Assembly: GCA_026874595.1 (NCBI GenBank)
Contig: CM049309.1
Span: 11,398,576 to 11,462,575, forward strand
Direction: 5' to 3'
Length of the DNA stretch: 64,000 nt
DNA from: Sipunculus nudus
Lineage: Eukaryota; Annelida; Sipuncula; Golfingiida; Sipunculidae
The stretch's first letter is position 1. The number at the start of each line of letters is the position of its first letter. Below are positions 23,636-35,785 of the stretch, piece after piece. The translations under genes and the position numbers were made by a program. A model generated the notes under the pieces. That model searched no databases. It was not told where the DNA came from and saw only the letters and a program-made list of their open reading frames with translations.

Positions 23636-25555
23636 ACTAGACGACCATAGGTCGAACGCTTGCCGGAATTCGGAAGTGAAACACAGACGGACAGACAGAA
23701 CATATTGTCGGTTTTCTATTGATGGAATGACTCTCAGAGACATTGCTGAGAATATGTGGCCCGTAGAATGACATATGAGACAAAAGAACAGGCAAGCAGA
23801 CAAAGCTGACAACAAAAGACGAACAGACAGACATACTGACTTTGTGAGACAAGATTGACACCAGATAACATAAGCTAGTTATTGAGAAGATTCAAAGGAA
23901 GAAAATGAGTTATAATTTATGTAATTTATATTTATAGTTTACGAGGTATGGCGAATTAATGATATACTTGGGAGGCTCGACTGTAGCGCCCTCTAGCAGA
24001 CATATTCCGAAGACGACAAATGCGTTTCGTATTATTAGTGTATGACATGAGATGTCTCAGTTTCAAAAGGATTCCGTCAAAGCTGTGGCCTGTAGAATGC
24101 TCTATGTAAGGCGTAAGAACCAGCAAGCAGGCGACTTTGAGGATAACGGACAAACAGATGGACACACTGACAAAGTGACAGAAGATTGAAACCAGATGCC
24201 TTAATCAGGCTATGGAGAAGACTCAAAGGAAGAAAATAAGCTATAGCTTATGTAACTGAGGCTTTGGGTGTAGAGTTATGGCCAATACAATGGTATGTGT
24301 GTGACAGCCATGTGCAGCGCCCACTAGTGGCCATATGCGGAAAATGAAAAATTTATTTCTAGATATTAGTGTAAGACATAAGATGTAATAGTTTCAAAAG
24401 GATTCCGTCAAAACTGTGGCCTACAGAATGCTTATATGTGAGACGCAAGAGCCAACAAGCAGGCGAATTTGAGGACAACTGACAAACAGACGAAAACACT
24501 GACAAAGTGACTCAAAATTGAGTCCAGATGACTTCTCCAGGTTATGGAGAAGACTCAAAGGAAGAAAAAAGCTACAGTTTATGTAACTGAGGTTTATAGT
24601 TTTGGAGATATTGCCAAAGCATGATATGTTGGGAGAGGTTCGAGTTCAGCGCCCCCTAGCGGCCATATCCGGAAAATGAAAAATTGGTTTCGAGATATTA
24701 GTGCAAGACTTAAGATGTAATAGTTTCAAAAGGATTCTTTCAAAACTGTGGCCTGTAGAATGCTATATGTGAGACGCAAGAGCAAGCAGGCGAATTTGAG
24801 GACAACTGACAAACGGACACAATGACAAAGTGACACAACATTGAGATCAGATGACATTATCAGTTTATGGAGAAGACTCAGAGGGAAAAAATAAGCTATA
24901 GTTTATGTAATTGAGGCTTTGGGTTTTAGAGATATGGCCAATGTAATGATATCTGTGTGAGGGTCGTGTGCAGCGCCCCCTAGCAGCCATATTCAAAAAA
25001 TGAAAAAACAATTTCGAGATACTAGTGTAGGACTTATGATATGTCAGTTTCAAAAAGATTCCTGCAATAATGTGGCCTTTGGCGCAAGATGAATGAAATC
25101 TCGAAATATCTCTATTCACGAGAAATTTTACGAGATACTGCAAGACTTGTAATAAAATCTTGTAGTACTAGTTGAATGCTACCTGATGCAGAAAACTAGA
25201 TCACTCTAGCTTTAAAACTGACAAAGTTAGAAAAATAAGATCCCTTATTTTCGAATATCATGACTTTTCCCCAAAAAATTGTAACCATGGTTACGGCAAA
25301 TTTGAGTCAGCTACACACCAGATGACAGGCCTTGGAATGACGATTAAAATGAGCTATTGTTGAAGTAGATACGACTAATAGTCACAAAGATATGAAGAAA
25401 AAACCATTTTGAGAAGTTTTGACGACCTTGACCTTGACCTTTGACCTATTTTAACCAAAAACAATAGGGCACCTAGAAATTATATTTTCCAACATCCCTG
25501 TAAGTTTCAAGGTTATTGTGGCAAAATTGTGGCCAGGAGAGTGGTGACAAACAAA
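23636..25555. repeat. Array copy 3
   Basis: Complete copy. It differs from copy 2 at only a few sites, including a 4-base loss of AGAC in the ACAGACGGAC stretch near 24814. Confidence 0.88.
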
Positions 25556-25599
25556 CAAACAAACAGACAGACAAACAGACATACGCAACTGACCAATAT

Positions 25600-25703
25600 G
25601 CTTGCCGAAATCTTTGATTCCGGCAAGCAACAAACAAACAGACAGACAAACAGACATACGCAACTGACCAATATGCTTGCCGAAATCTTTGATTCCGGCA
25701 AGC
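25600..25703. repeat. Duplicated 75-bp unit with 29-bp hairpin
   Basis: The inverted repeat GCTTGCCGAAATC / GATTCCGGCAAGC with a TTT loop occurs at 25600-25628 and 25675-25703, exactly 75 bp apart, each preceded by an ACAGACATACGCAACTG segment. A third copy ends the array at 26865-26893. It looks like a terminal hairpin of the mobile element from which the array grew. Confidence 0.85.
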
Positions 25704-26895
25704 AACAAGAACCAGCAAGTAGGCGAATTTGAGGACAACTGACAAACAGACGGACACACTGACAAAGTGACTCAAGACTGAGTCCAGATGACTACTCCAG
25801 ATTATGGAGACGACTCAAAGGAAGAAAAAAGCTACAGTCTATGTAACTGAGGTTTATAGTTTTGGAGATATTGCCAAAGCATGATATGTTGGGAGAGGTT
25901 CGAGTTCAGCGCCCCCTAGCGGCCATATCCGGAAAATGAAAAATTGCTTTCGAGATATTAGTGTAAGACTTAAGATGTAATAGTTTCAAAAGGATTCTTT
26001 CAAAACTGTAGCCTGTAGAATGCTATATGTGAGACGCAAGAGCAAGCAGTCGAATTTCAGGACAACTGACAAACAGACGGACACAATGACAAAGTGACAC
26101 AACATTGAGACCAGATGACATCATCAGTTTATGAAGAAGACTCAGAGGGAAAAAATAAGCTATAGTTTATGTAATTGAGGCTTTGGGTTTTAGAGATATG
26201 GCCAATGTAATGATATGTGTGTGAGGTTCGTGTGCAGCGCCCCCTAGCAGCCATATTCAAAAAATGAAAAAAACATTTCGAGATACTAGTGTAGGACTTA
26301 TGATATGTCAGTTTCAAAAAGATTCCTGCAATAATGTGGCCTTCGGCGCAAGATGAATGAAATCTCGAAATATCTCTATTCACGAGATATTTTTCGAGAT
26401 ACTGCAAGACTTTTTATAAAATCTTGTAGTACTAGTTGAATGCTACCTGATGCAAAAAACTAGATCACTCTAGCTTTAAAACTGACAAAGTTACAAAAAT
26501 TAGACCTCTTATTTTCGAATATCATGACTTTTCCCCAAAAAATTGTTACCATGGTTACTTCAAATTTGAGTCAGCTACACATCAGATGACAGGCCAGGTG
26601 ATGACGAAAAAAATGAGCTATTGCAGAAGTGGATAAGCCTATTTATGACGAAGTTATAGTGCAAAAACCGTTAACCATACCTGTCGTGACCTTGACCTTT
26701 GACCTTTGACCTATTTTAACCAAAAACAATAGGGCACCTAGACATTATGTTTTTTATCATCCCTGTAAGTTTCAAGGTGATTGTGGCAAAATTGAGGCCA
26801 GGAGAGTGGTGACAAACAAACAAACAGACAAACAGACAAACAGACATACGCAACTGAGTAATATGCTTGCCGAAATCTTTGATTCCGGCAAGCAA
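25704..26895. repeat. Array copy 4, lacks subunits A and B
   Basis: After a duplicated hairpin unit the array resumes at the middle of subunit B and continues with C, D and a diverged tail. The tail ends in CTTGCCGAAATC-TTT-GATTCCGGCAAG, which is probably the true 3' end of the element. This tail has an extra DR1 half-site and a GTTACC variant of the palindromic site. Confidence 0.82.
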
Positions 26896-27204
26896 TAAAT
26901 CGGCATCGAGCACGTGACCGATCGCGGAAAACACATGTAGGCATGGACTTCTACATACTACCCAAACATGTACCAAATGTTAACGACGACGACCATAATT
27001 ACAGCCAGACTGATGAACGGTGTCCTCAAACAGAAGGTGCTAGCGGCAGGGGTTCCACGGTCTTCTCACCAATAAAACCTTTTGTACTTTGTTGATTAGT
27101 GTGTGCGTGTGCATGTGTGCCCGTTTGTATATCCTTTTAACACGTGGATTATATAACACTGTTCCGGCATATATCCGCGCAGAGAGAGCTAGATAAAGGG
27201 AGGG

Positions 27205-27208
<4 letters not shown>

Positions 27209-27257
<49 letters not shown>
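27209..27257. repeat. (GA)n microsatellite
   Basis: About 24 GA units. Confidence 0.9.
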
Positions 27258-27259
<2 letters not shown>

Positions 27260-30200
27260 GCGAGAAAGAGAGTTGCATAAGTGAGAGAAGGGCCGGTTCT
27301 CTCTCATAGATATGTATATAAAAAAATCAAACATATATTATATGTATGTTTACTAAAATTCAGTCTATTACTTGCATTTATGGATTAAATGTCACCGGTA
27401 CGGTCAAGGATCCTTACCAGGGGTTATTTACAGAGATGGAATTTTCTGGTTCTCTGCTGTATATATCGACCAGGGGGAAGAATTCACCGTGCATGGTCTT
27501 ATAATACGACAGTCCCTATCTAGTCCTGATGGATCATCGCGTAGCAAGTCTAGAGGTTTCAAATATCAGGTCTCTACGGGAAGTGGCGGCACGGAGCTAT
27601 AGGATCGATCTGTGTTTATGCCAGACCACGACAAACTACAGAACACGCCGGTGGAATATGGAATTTATATGTACAATGGGTGTACTGTACAAGGTGCCGC
27701 ACATTTAATATGCAGATATGATACATATCCGAGCCTAAAATGTGATATAAAGGAATGCCTCTACACATAGTTACATATGAACTCAGCGTGTTGCTAACTT
27801 AGTCATGTTTATGTATACTATTTTAAGTGTACCACAACGTATGGGGCCAAAGGCCCGTACCGATGTGTGTATTTTCAGTGGCACAACGACCTTAAATACA
27901 ATGTATAAGCCTGGCTACAAACGGTGACTCGAGCCTGCGTATAGTTCTTGTATATATGCTTGAATACCTATGGAACTAAATGAACCAAACCACACGTATA
28001 TACACACCTGTATACGCAGACAGCTATATCAAAGGTGGTTCAAGCCTGATAAGATTCCACCTGTTCTAAAAAGTTATGAATATCTATATTATGTTCCAAC
28101 ACACACAGACATATACGATAGTTACACTATTGACCCAATATATGTAGAACCAACCGACCACAGGAGATCACTGAATGCAGTTCGATATTGATCAGTGAGT
28201 TTCTCGTGAGGCGGCAATAGCTAGCCTATAGCAGACGACACTAGATTTAAGCAGCTGTTACTTAGACTTACCTTGGGTGAAATCTGCCCACTTTCCAAGA
28301 AGAATTATCCAGTAACATATTTGTAAATAAACTCCGTTCTTAGGGTACATTCCGCAGGTAGTTATTCCACAGTGGCCGTGTGTGTGTGTTTGTATGATTT
28401 GCACGTGAATCTGTGTACAGTACCGCGCCACACACGGTTAATATGAATAATTACGTAGAGCAGGGGAGGGGCGCGATCGAAGTTGAGTCTCGCCTTCCCA
28501 AACAAACTGAACACACTGCGCTGGTTCTGTCATGTGCTTGGTATATACGCTCACAGTGAGCTAGTTGAATCACAGACCCTGTCGGTCTGATGCCAGAACG
28601 CTCACTCAGTCGTATACATTCATTGCATTGAGGTTTGATAACCCCTCACTCTGGCTCTATCCAACTGGCTGGTTTGACGTGCGCGGTATATTCACCTGGG
28701 ACGATATATAACACTGGACTACGCTCTGGTGGGCCAATTACTCTATCTCTCGTCTGCTCTGCGTACTGTCGTCTGCCCGAACCGGCCGCTCACGACATGC
28801 ACTTTGCAGGAAGTCGCGTGACCTTTATGTTAACTTTTTATGATAAATACGTTTTCCACAAGTGGCGTCCATCCCTGCTTTATCGCAAGAACTATATATG
28901 TTAGAGTGTTATTTGTTCCAACTGGACTTATTACCTTGATCATTTTAGAAGTGCATAGCAGTCAAAGAAAGATATGCCATGTTGGTTCAATATTTTCAAA
29001 TTAGACTATTAATTCAAATTTTCATTTGAAGAAGTATTCGTTATTCAAAAGAATCTGTTGAATTCAACCCTTAATAACTCATTTAATTGATGACGCTTGG
29101 GAAAGGACTGGGATTGCGTCACCGGTCACCATTAGAGCTCAAATTCAATCTCTTCAACGGGTTCCGTCAGTTTGGAAAGTTTATTAAAACAATACCTCAT
29201 ATATCGTTCAGTTATGTTTAAGTCTGGTCTTGTGTAAATAGTTTTATGGTATATGTCACTATATTAATAATAAAACATATATTTATAAAACATAATGACT
29301 TATGTATTTTTATGAATACTCGTCCATAGTCCTTCAAATACATAAAGAAGAACATATTGCAATTTGGGCATTTTATGTTGATGCAACTCCCTTCAAGATG
29401 TATAGCAAACATTAGCGGAAGTTGGATACCATTGAAAGATTATGATGTAATTATGTATGCTTCCTTTTGCTTCTCTGGTAAAAAACGTTCGGTGTTCTAC
29501 ATACTATTGGGATAAGCTTTATTCAGTCTTAGGAAGTCTAGCTTTCAGAGAACAGCTATTCCATGATATATAAAGGGAACAGGGGTGTGCAGGCTATCAA
29601 TAATCCAGTGAAATGCAGTCACGTGACCCTAATAATCATGCTTGGCCCCTTACACCATGTGATCACGTTTATGTTGCAGGCACTAGGGTTGAATTACCCA
29701 TTTTATGTTACTTTGGTATCAGAGCCCACTTGAGACGCCATATTGGCTTGACCAGCAAGTTCTATCAAATAGGTAATCTGTCTTTACAGCTGTGGCTTAA
29801 CATGCAAGGACATTAAGCCACAGTGAAGCTGTGTTTAAACCTCAGTCGGGCAGTCTGACCCGTTGACAGGACCGGCGTCTGACCAGTTATCCCTCTTAAT
29901 GGCCTTTCCATGGAAAAACCAGCCCAGCCGCTTCCATGGCAACCGTCGCTCACCGGACTTCACTTCTCACGTTCTCCTGTCCACTACGTTTGTGAGACAC
30001 TTTCGATCCGGGAAGTTAATTAAATCTTGGTGGGTTGGCTGCAAATTGTTCTCTGGATCATTACTTGCAGCTATTTACCGGTCAGACCTAGGGTGGTTGG
30101 AAAGTGCGGAGAAGGGAAAGAAACTATTGTCTTGGAACAGGAACCATCTAAATATCAAGATAATTCATGCCAAATTGCAAAGACCTGTTATAGAATCACT

Positions 30201-31079
30201 GAAGAAATCCCACATGAAATTGATTGAAGATTTTGCCGATATGAAGAATTTAATAAAAGCTTTCCCCAGGATTTATTTCAACCAGAACTAGAAGATGAGC
30301 TGTCAGATATATTAATAAATCAAGATCAGACTTCTGATTTAGCAGTACTCTCCACTTGTTTGATTTATGGTTTACTTATGAAATCGCTTGTATGTATAAA
30401 TCAATGATACATATTTATAGACCTGGAAAGATGGATTACAGGAATGGGACCGATATCAAGACATTCATGATGAAGATCAGCTCCTGCTTCATCCGCTGCA
30501 TGTAACTCTTATCCTCTTTCTTTCACATTTCCTTTGTTATTCTTCATGGTGTTTCATTTGTCTCTGAACAGTAATCAAATTACCATTTAAAACTGCACAT
30601 AAACTGTATTTACTTATGTTGAAGATAGAGAATCATTTTGGCCGGCTCAAATTTGGAATATATATATATTGGACGAAGGGCGTCTCACTTTATTTATGAC
30701 AGAAGACCCGTTCATAACAGGTGTTGTTCATCCATCTTCATGAACCCTTACTTTTTAATTAAGAAAGCACCCGCCAGAACCTTAATTCCTTTCAATCAAG
30801 CCACCTTTTATTCTCTATTATCAGCAACAATGTGTTCATAAATGACGTTGTAATGAAAATGTTAAATTATCTGTACACGTTTTATTGTCTGTTTGACTCA
30901 TTTTCAATACATTACATATATAAGGTTTTAAAATAATGTTTTATGTTTCTCGTATAGGTTAGATTTATAATATTTCATAGTAAACTCAGAAATGGTAACT
31001 GTAATTCCAACATATAAATATTATTTCTGAATAGCAAGGGGATATGATTACATTGACCATCCCGCCTTGCTTATAAAGG

Positions 31080-31112
31080 CGGGGGGGGGGGGGGGGTATA
31101 TATATATATACC
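31080..31112. repeat. Poly-G then (TA)n
   Basis: About 17 G followed by eight TA units. Confidence 0.88.
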
Positions 31113-31231
31113 CCCACCTCTTGCACTGACGCCCCTAGGTTTATAAGTTTTAAAGTGTATGTATAAAAAAAAATATCTGATCATATCCAGGTATAAGAGG
31201 CGTGAATATTATATTCTAGTGAGGTACCCCT

Positions 31232-31233
<2 letters not shown>

Positions 31234-31275
<42 letters not shown>
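31234..31275. repeat. (CT)n microsatellite
   Basis: About 21 CT units. Confidence 0.9.
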
Positions 31276-31279
<4 letters not shown>

Positions 31280-31769
31280 TTTGCCTTTGCTCCTACGCGT
31301 AACACTGCCCGTTAATTCTTGGATGAAGCAGATGTCATCCCCCCCCCCCCGCTCCCGCCGGGCATGTGGTGGTTACATAAGAGATAATATAGATGAGAAA
31401 CTGTTAGATAGAATCATGACCTCAGGGCTTTTATCATGTTTAGGGGTAGGTATACGGCAGTGTTTGACATATATATGTATATGTATCTTCTGGAGATATG
31501 AACCATGCATGCATTAGCTTGTTCAGGGTGAACAATTTCATTAATACTTACAAATATACATGTTCATGCAAATTATACATCCAACTGAAGCTGGTATATA
31601 GCTGGTAAACTGTCCATGTGTACAATATATACGTTGACCGGATTTCATGAATAAAATCCATGAATATATATAGAATAAAGGAATGTATAGATTATCAATT
31701 TTAATTCGGTTACATACCAATGCAGGTATATTCAGTGTGAAAATTAAGTCTACTTATGCTTGTCATATA

Positions 31770-31921
31770 CAGTAAAACCTTGAAATTACGACCACCAACG
31801 GGACCTCGATAAATTGGTCGCATTTTCGTGGTGGTCGTCTATATAAGCGAGCAAAAATAATCGGAATCGTGAATAAGTGGTCGTTATTTTGAGAGGGTCG
31901 CTTAACTTAGATTTTTTACTG
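31770..31921. mobile_element. Small pogo-like MITE
   Basis: The left end CAGTAAAACCTTGAAATTACGACC matches the reverse complement of the right end, CAGTAAAAAATC...TTAAGCGACC, as imperfect ~25-bp terminal repeats. The flanks are CATATA and CATATC. The interior has GTGGTCG repeats like those of the larger element at 2990-3968. At 152 bp it has no coding capacity. Confidence 0.65.
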
Positions 31922-32831
31922 CATATCAACAAGTTGCACAGGTCACCATAATCTGAAAGGCCCTGGTTAAAATTTCAAATTTCAACAGAATTTAAAAAAT
32001 GCCAGTAGTTCCCCACGCTGTTTTTAAACTTTTAAACTGTTTAAAATTGAGAAAAAAAGCAAGGGGAAATCCAGATCTTTACAGATCTTAAGGAATATAT
32101 AGAATTATTCAAAACAAATGGACATAACAAATTTACGAATGATCCAAATGAACTAATCCTTATCTCCCAGATTTACTGCGGGGAAGACGGCACAAGCGCA
32201 TTTAAAACAATTTTCATTCTACTAAGCCAAAGTTATAACCTCTTACTTTGATGAGACTTGCCGATCGATCATTTTTACCTGAAATAGGCACCCGAGGTAG
32301 CGAAAAGACATAGGATATTACATTTGCCCGTATTATTTTCTATTAATGATTTTTGACATCAGACGGCGGGGAGGCTCACAATGAAATGCATCGTGCACAC
32401 AATGCATAATGCAACGAGCAACGAAACAAATATGCATTTTTCGCAGCGCTTCATTAATTGAAAGCGGCATTGTGCCAAATCCCCATCGGCTATACAGGTT
32501 GATTTGCCGCTGCCACGACAGTGTATTTCTTAAAAGCACACTGTATCAGGTGATCAGTCAGCCAATCACACAGTGTGTTCCAAACGGTTCATAGGTCGTT
32601 TAGCCCCCTGGTGACAAAACCCAGCAAAACAGGCAAAAACAAACAGCACTTTACATATTCATGGAGTATATATAACGTTGTGTAAAAGTGCGTACCCATG
32701 AATGTATATAGTATACAGTGGTATAATTAAAAAGATGGTGGAGTGATTTTTCCCCGAATCTACGTGTATTCACGCAGACCCTAAACACGAAAATCGCTCC
32801 TGTTGAGATTTTCACTCTTATTCGCACACTA
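31922..32831. other. Non-coding, nothing recognised
   Basis: No gene, repeat array or RNA gene could be supported. Confidence 0.45.
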
Positions 32832-33003
32832 TAGGGCCCTGCGCGGGCTAAAAAATTGAACCCGCACCGGTCCCGCATCATAACCTGTCAGCCCGCAGCC
32901 CGCCCAAAGAAATAAACTCAGCCCGCGTCAGAGAAGTCATTTCGGCCCGCCCCGCCCCGCCCCGCACTTTTCTCAGATGCAGCGGGCCCCGCGCAGAGCC
33001 CTA
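32832..33003. mobile_element. GC-rich hAT-like MITE
   Basis: A 172-bp block starts TAGGGCCCTGCGCGGGC and ends GCCCCGCGCAGAGCCCTA, so it has ~17-bp imperfect terminal inverted repeats with the YA-x-GG start typical of hAT elements. It is a reverse-orientation copy of the repeat at 10449-10658. No clean 8-bp target duplication is seen; a CA microsatellite adjoins the right end. Confidence 0.65.
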
Positions 33004-33004
33004 T

Positions 33005-33005
<1 letters not shown>

Positions 33006-33054
<49 letters not shown>
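33006..33054. repeat. (CA)n microsatellite
   Basis: About 21 CA units between the MITE and the LINE. Confidence 0.9.
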
Positions 33055-33055
<1 letters not shown>

Positions 33056-33150
33056 TCTTTATAAAGCTTTATCCAAAAGGATGCTTAATTAACAAAAAGA
33101 GAGCCCATGCGATAGCACATACGTCATCAAGCCGAATATATTACTATATA

Positions 33151-35413
33151 ATAATAAATAGTAATGAAGAAGTCCGCTTAAATCGTAAATCATATTCTGA
33201 TTATATGGAGAGTCTTAACGAACGGCTAGACAGTTCTGACAGCAAATCTTTTTGGCAAAATGTGAAACATATAATTGGCAATAAAAGGGAAAGCGTAATT
33301 CCTCCTCTTTTACATGATGGCGAATTAGTTACTGATGACCAAGAAAAAGCCGAAATGTTTAACCAGCATTTCATCTCACTTTTCGAATTATCTGATTCTT
33401 CAAATCACACGAATGACACGAGTTTCACAACACAGTCAACACATAATGGACATCAACGATTATCCAATATTAACATAAATCCTGAGAACGTCCTGAAAAT
33501 ATTAATGGATCTGAATCCAAGTAAGGCCACTGGGCCTGATGATATTGGTAATCATCTGTTGCGCGCAACAGCCAAAAATATCTTTATACCTCTCACTAAG
33601 ATTTTCAACATATCCTTACAGACAGCCACATTCCCGACCCCATGGAAACGGGCAAATGTTACTCTAGTTTATAAAAAAGGGGATAGAACCAAACCACTAA
33701 CTATCGACCTATACTCTGTTGTGTAACGTTTCCAAGGTATTTGAAAGAGCAGTGCATGATGCACTTTATGCATTTTTAGTAGTAATAAAATCCTCATATA
33801 GACAATAACTCTGGATTTAAAAAAGGAGATTCTACTATTAACCAGCTTGTGGCAATAATGGATAAAATTTATCGTGGTATTGATACAAAATGTGATGTCA
33901 GAATGGTCTTTCTGGACGCCACTGCTGCATTCGACCGAGTGTGGCACGACGGTCTCTCCATTAAATTATCTAACTCAGGGATTCAAGGATCCATACTTAA
34001 CTGGCTAATTGATTATGTTAAAAATCGCCACCAACGAGTTGTTGGTAATGGTATAAGGCGTCAAGCTGGCAGTCGACGTCAGCAGGAGTCCCTCAGGGTT
34101 CTATTTTAGGTCCATTGCTTTTCCTTATATATGGAAATGATATTAATTCAGGTATTGAATCAGATTTGCATCTCTTCGCCGATGATACATGTCTCCTTAA
34201 TGTTGCTACTAATCCACTCTCCACTGCTCGTATAATCCAGCATGATCTAGCTGAATACTCTTGAATGCTGGGCCCGGAGTTGGCATGTAAAATTTAATCC
34301 TACCAAAATTGTCGCAATGACTTTCTCTTAATTCTCTTGTAGGTAAAACACATCATCAAACCTTGTACCTGAATGGCGAACCTTTATCTGAGACTCAAAG
34401 CCACAAACACTTGGGAATAACTTTATCATCAGATCTGTCATGGTCCGAACATATTTCCAATATTTGCATTCAAGCCAATAAAAAAATAGGACTACTAAGA
34501 CGTCTGAAATATAACATAAGGCGACATACACTGGACCACTTATACAAGTCACATGTTCGTTCAGTCCTCGAGTATGGAAATGTAATATTTGATAATATGA
34601 GCATATCAAACTGTAAAAAAACTCGAAAATATCCAATACGAGGCTGCTAAGCTGGTCACAGGAGCACTTCCAGCGACCAGTTATGATAAACTTTTATATC
34701 TGAACTTGGCTGGCATACATTAGAAAGCAGACGAACAAAATCTAAGCTATGTTTATTCTATAAGTTATATCATGGTCTGTGTCCAGTGTTCATGTCACGA
34801 TTAATGTGTGCTTCAGTCTCATGCAGACGTTACACCTCGGAACCTAAGAAACGATATAGTGACTTGCGCCCGCCACGTGCATGAACTGAAAAATACAAAT
34901 CGTCGTTCATTCCATCTTGCACAGTCCTATTGAATTCATTAGATGCGTCATTAAAAAATGCAGCGTCATTAAATTGTTTTAAATCTTCACTAAACAGATA
35001 CCTTGGCTTAGCGTCAGACCCCCAATTATATTATAGTTATGGAAAAAGAAAGCAGAATATTTTAATATTAAGACTTATATAGGCTCGGCCATAGCTGCAT
35101 CCAAGATTATCTATATAGACATGGCCTATTCGAAATTAATCAATGTCCACACTGTGGAATGGTTGAATCATCTGTTCACTTCTTCTTAATGTGTCCATAC
35201 TACGGAATAACACGACAACTGCTACTAGAGCAATTACAAAATATAATCCCTGATATAATAACTTCTTTCATTTCAAATCCAGGCAGACAACAAACCGATT
35301 AATTAATGTCTATCTTGTTACATGGGTCATCAGATTTCAGTATAATAGTCAATCAGTGTATAATTGATCACGTCTTCACATATCTTAAATCATCAAGACG
35401 TTTTTTATGCTGA
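33151..35413 (+). pseudogene. Reverse transcriptase ORF of the LINE, broken by frameshifts and stops
   Basis: The copy is inactive. Visible blocks are: NPSKATGPDDIGNHLL (33514-33561, RT block 1-2); FKKGDST near 33815; FLDATAAFDRVWH (33909-33947, with the first catalytic Asp); [16 protein letters not shown] (about 34085-34132); LFADDTCLL (34172-34198, FADD at 34175-34186 with the second catalytic Asp pair); HKHLGITLSSDLSW near 34402; LEYG near 34568; and a C-terminal CPHCG...H...CPYY zinc-finger-like motif (35144-35203). The ORF ends at TGA 35411-35413. Frameshifts occur near 33700 (before the YRP block), near 34065, near 34260 (in-frame stop) and near 34615. The catalytic residues themselves survive. 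It was an RNA-templated polymerase for target-primed reverse transcription. Confidence 0.85.
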
Positions 35414-35785
35414 AAATGTCATGAAATGTAATTGTAACTGTGATATATTATCTATATTTTTTTAAACATCTACCAGGGTCAATACCTTTAATCACTGAAC
35501 TTTGTTCTTGTATTTCAAATGTATTTATCAGACTTTGCTGATTGTTCATATCTTATCTTCTATAAATATGATGGATACATCGTATTACGCATGATCGATA
35601 ACAGATTTCCTCGGTTTTGATATCTTAACATATTGTTATAGAATACATATCATATATATTTGCATATTATTTAGACATTAATTGATATATTGTTATAACG
35701 GATTTGTTATATGCACAATTCTCTTTAATTGTTAGACATTTGTATATTGTACCTCCTGTTTGTATGTTTGGAGAGTACTTATATT

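Larger units (their letters stand above)
20133..26252 (-). promoter_or_regulatory. Fourteen CTCF-like motifs, one per ~330-bp subunit
   Basis: Every subunit has a close match, on the minus strand, to the bilaterian CTCF core; for example TGGCCGCTAGGGGGCGCTG in subunit C. Start positions on the plus strand are about 20133, 20461, 20793, 21121, 22061, 22391, 22723, 23051, 23983, 24313, 24646, 24970, 25906 and 26233. Subunit variants are GCTAGAGGGCGCTA (A), ACTAGTGGGCGCTG (B), GCTAGGGGGCGCTG (C and D). All point the same way at about 330-bp spacing, broken by the tails. The motif match is seen directly. Binding is inference. The neighbouring non-motif bases are less constrained between subunits A-D than the motif itself. 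Confidence 0.5.
21431..26712. promoter_or_regulatory. DR1 and palindromic RFX-like sites in each array tail
   Basis: GTAACCATGGTTAC, a perfect palindrome of the RFX X-box type, lies at 21431-21444, 23362-23375 and 25281-25294; a GTTACC variant is at 26545-26558. About 140-150 bp further on, each tail has the DR1 element TGACCTTTGACCT: 21585-21597, 23516-23528, 25435-25447, and a triple half-site at 26693-26712. Spacing and order are the same in all copies. Function is untested. Confidence 0.4.
19785..26895. repeat. ~7.1-kb higher-order tandem array, period ~1.92 kb
   Basis: The same ordered sequence recurs at offsets of about 1928, 1923 and 1919 bp. Each full copy holds four related ~330-bp subunits (call them A-D) and then a ~600-bp tail. 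Spacing is shown by TTCAAAAGGATTC-type landmarks at about 20211, 20541, 20872 and 21200. Open frames inside repeat in every copy, have no domain, and are rich in Cys, Leu, Ser and Val because of GACA/ACAGACAGA-type words, so they are not genes. Three complete copies are followed by one that lacks subunits A and B. Confidence 0.92.
26896..31769. other. Non-coding stretch
   Basis: About 4.9 kb with no supported gene. It contains the microsatellites listed separately and GC-richer islands at about 28430-28810 and 29860-30000. The frame open over 29863-30291 begins at TTG, lacks splice context and shows no domain. Confidence 0.45.

Noticed and set aside
25529-25732. Candidate CRISPR-like array of TTGCCG hairpins
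   Set aside because: Only two units with no spacer variety; a tandem duplication in an animal genome.
19749-26976. Recurring 60-104-codon frames in the tandem array
   Set aside because: They recur because the DNA repeats. Phase and start are not preserved by selection and no domain is visible.
29863-30291. 142-codon open frame
   Set aside because: Begins at TTG, has no splice context and no recognisable family.
32977-33150. Start of a 249-codon frame upstream of the LINE
   Set aside because: The first part is a MITE plus a CA microsatellite. Only the part from about 33151 onward is LINE-coded.
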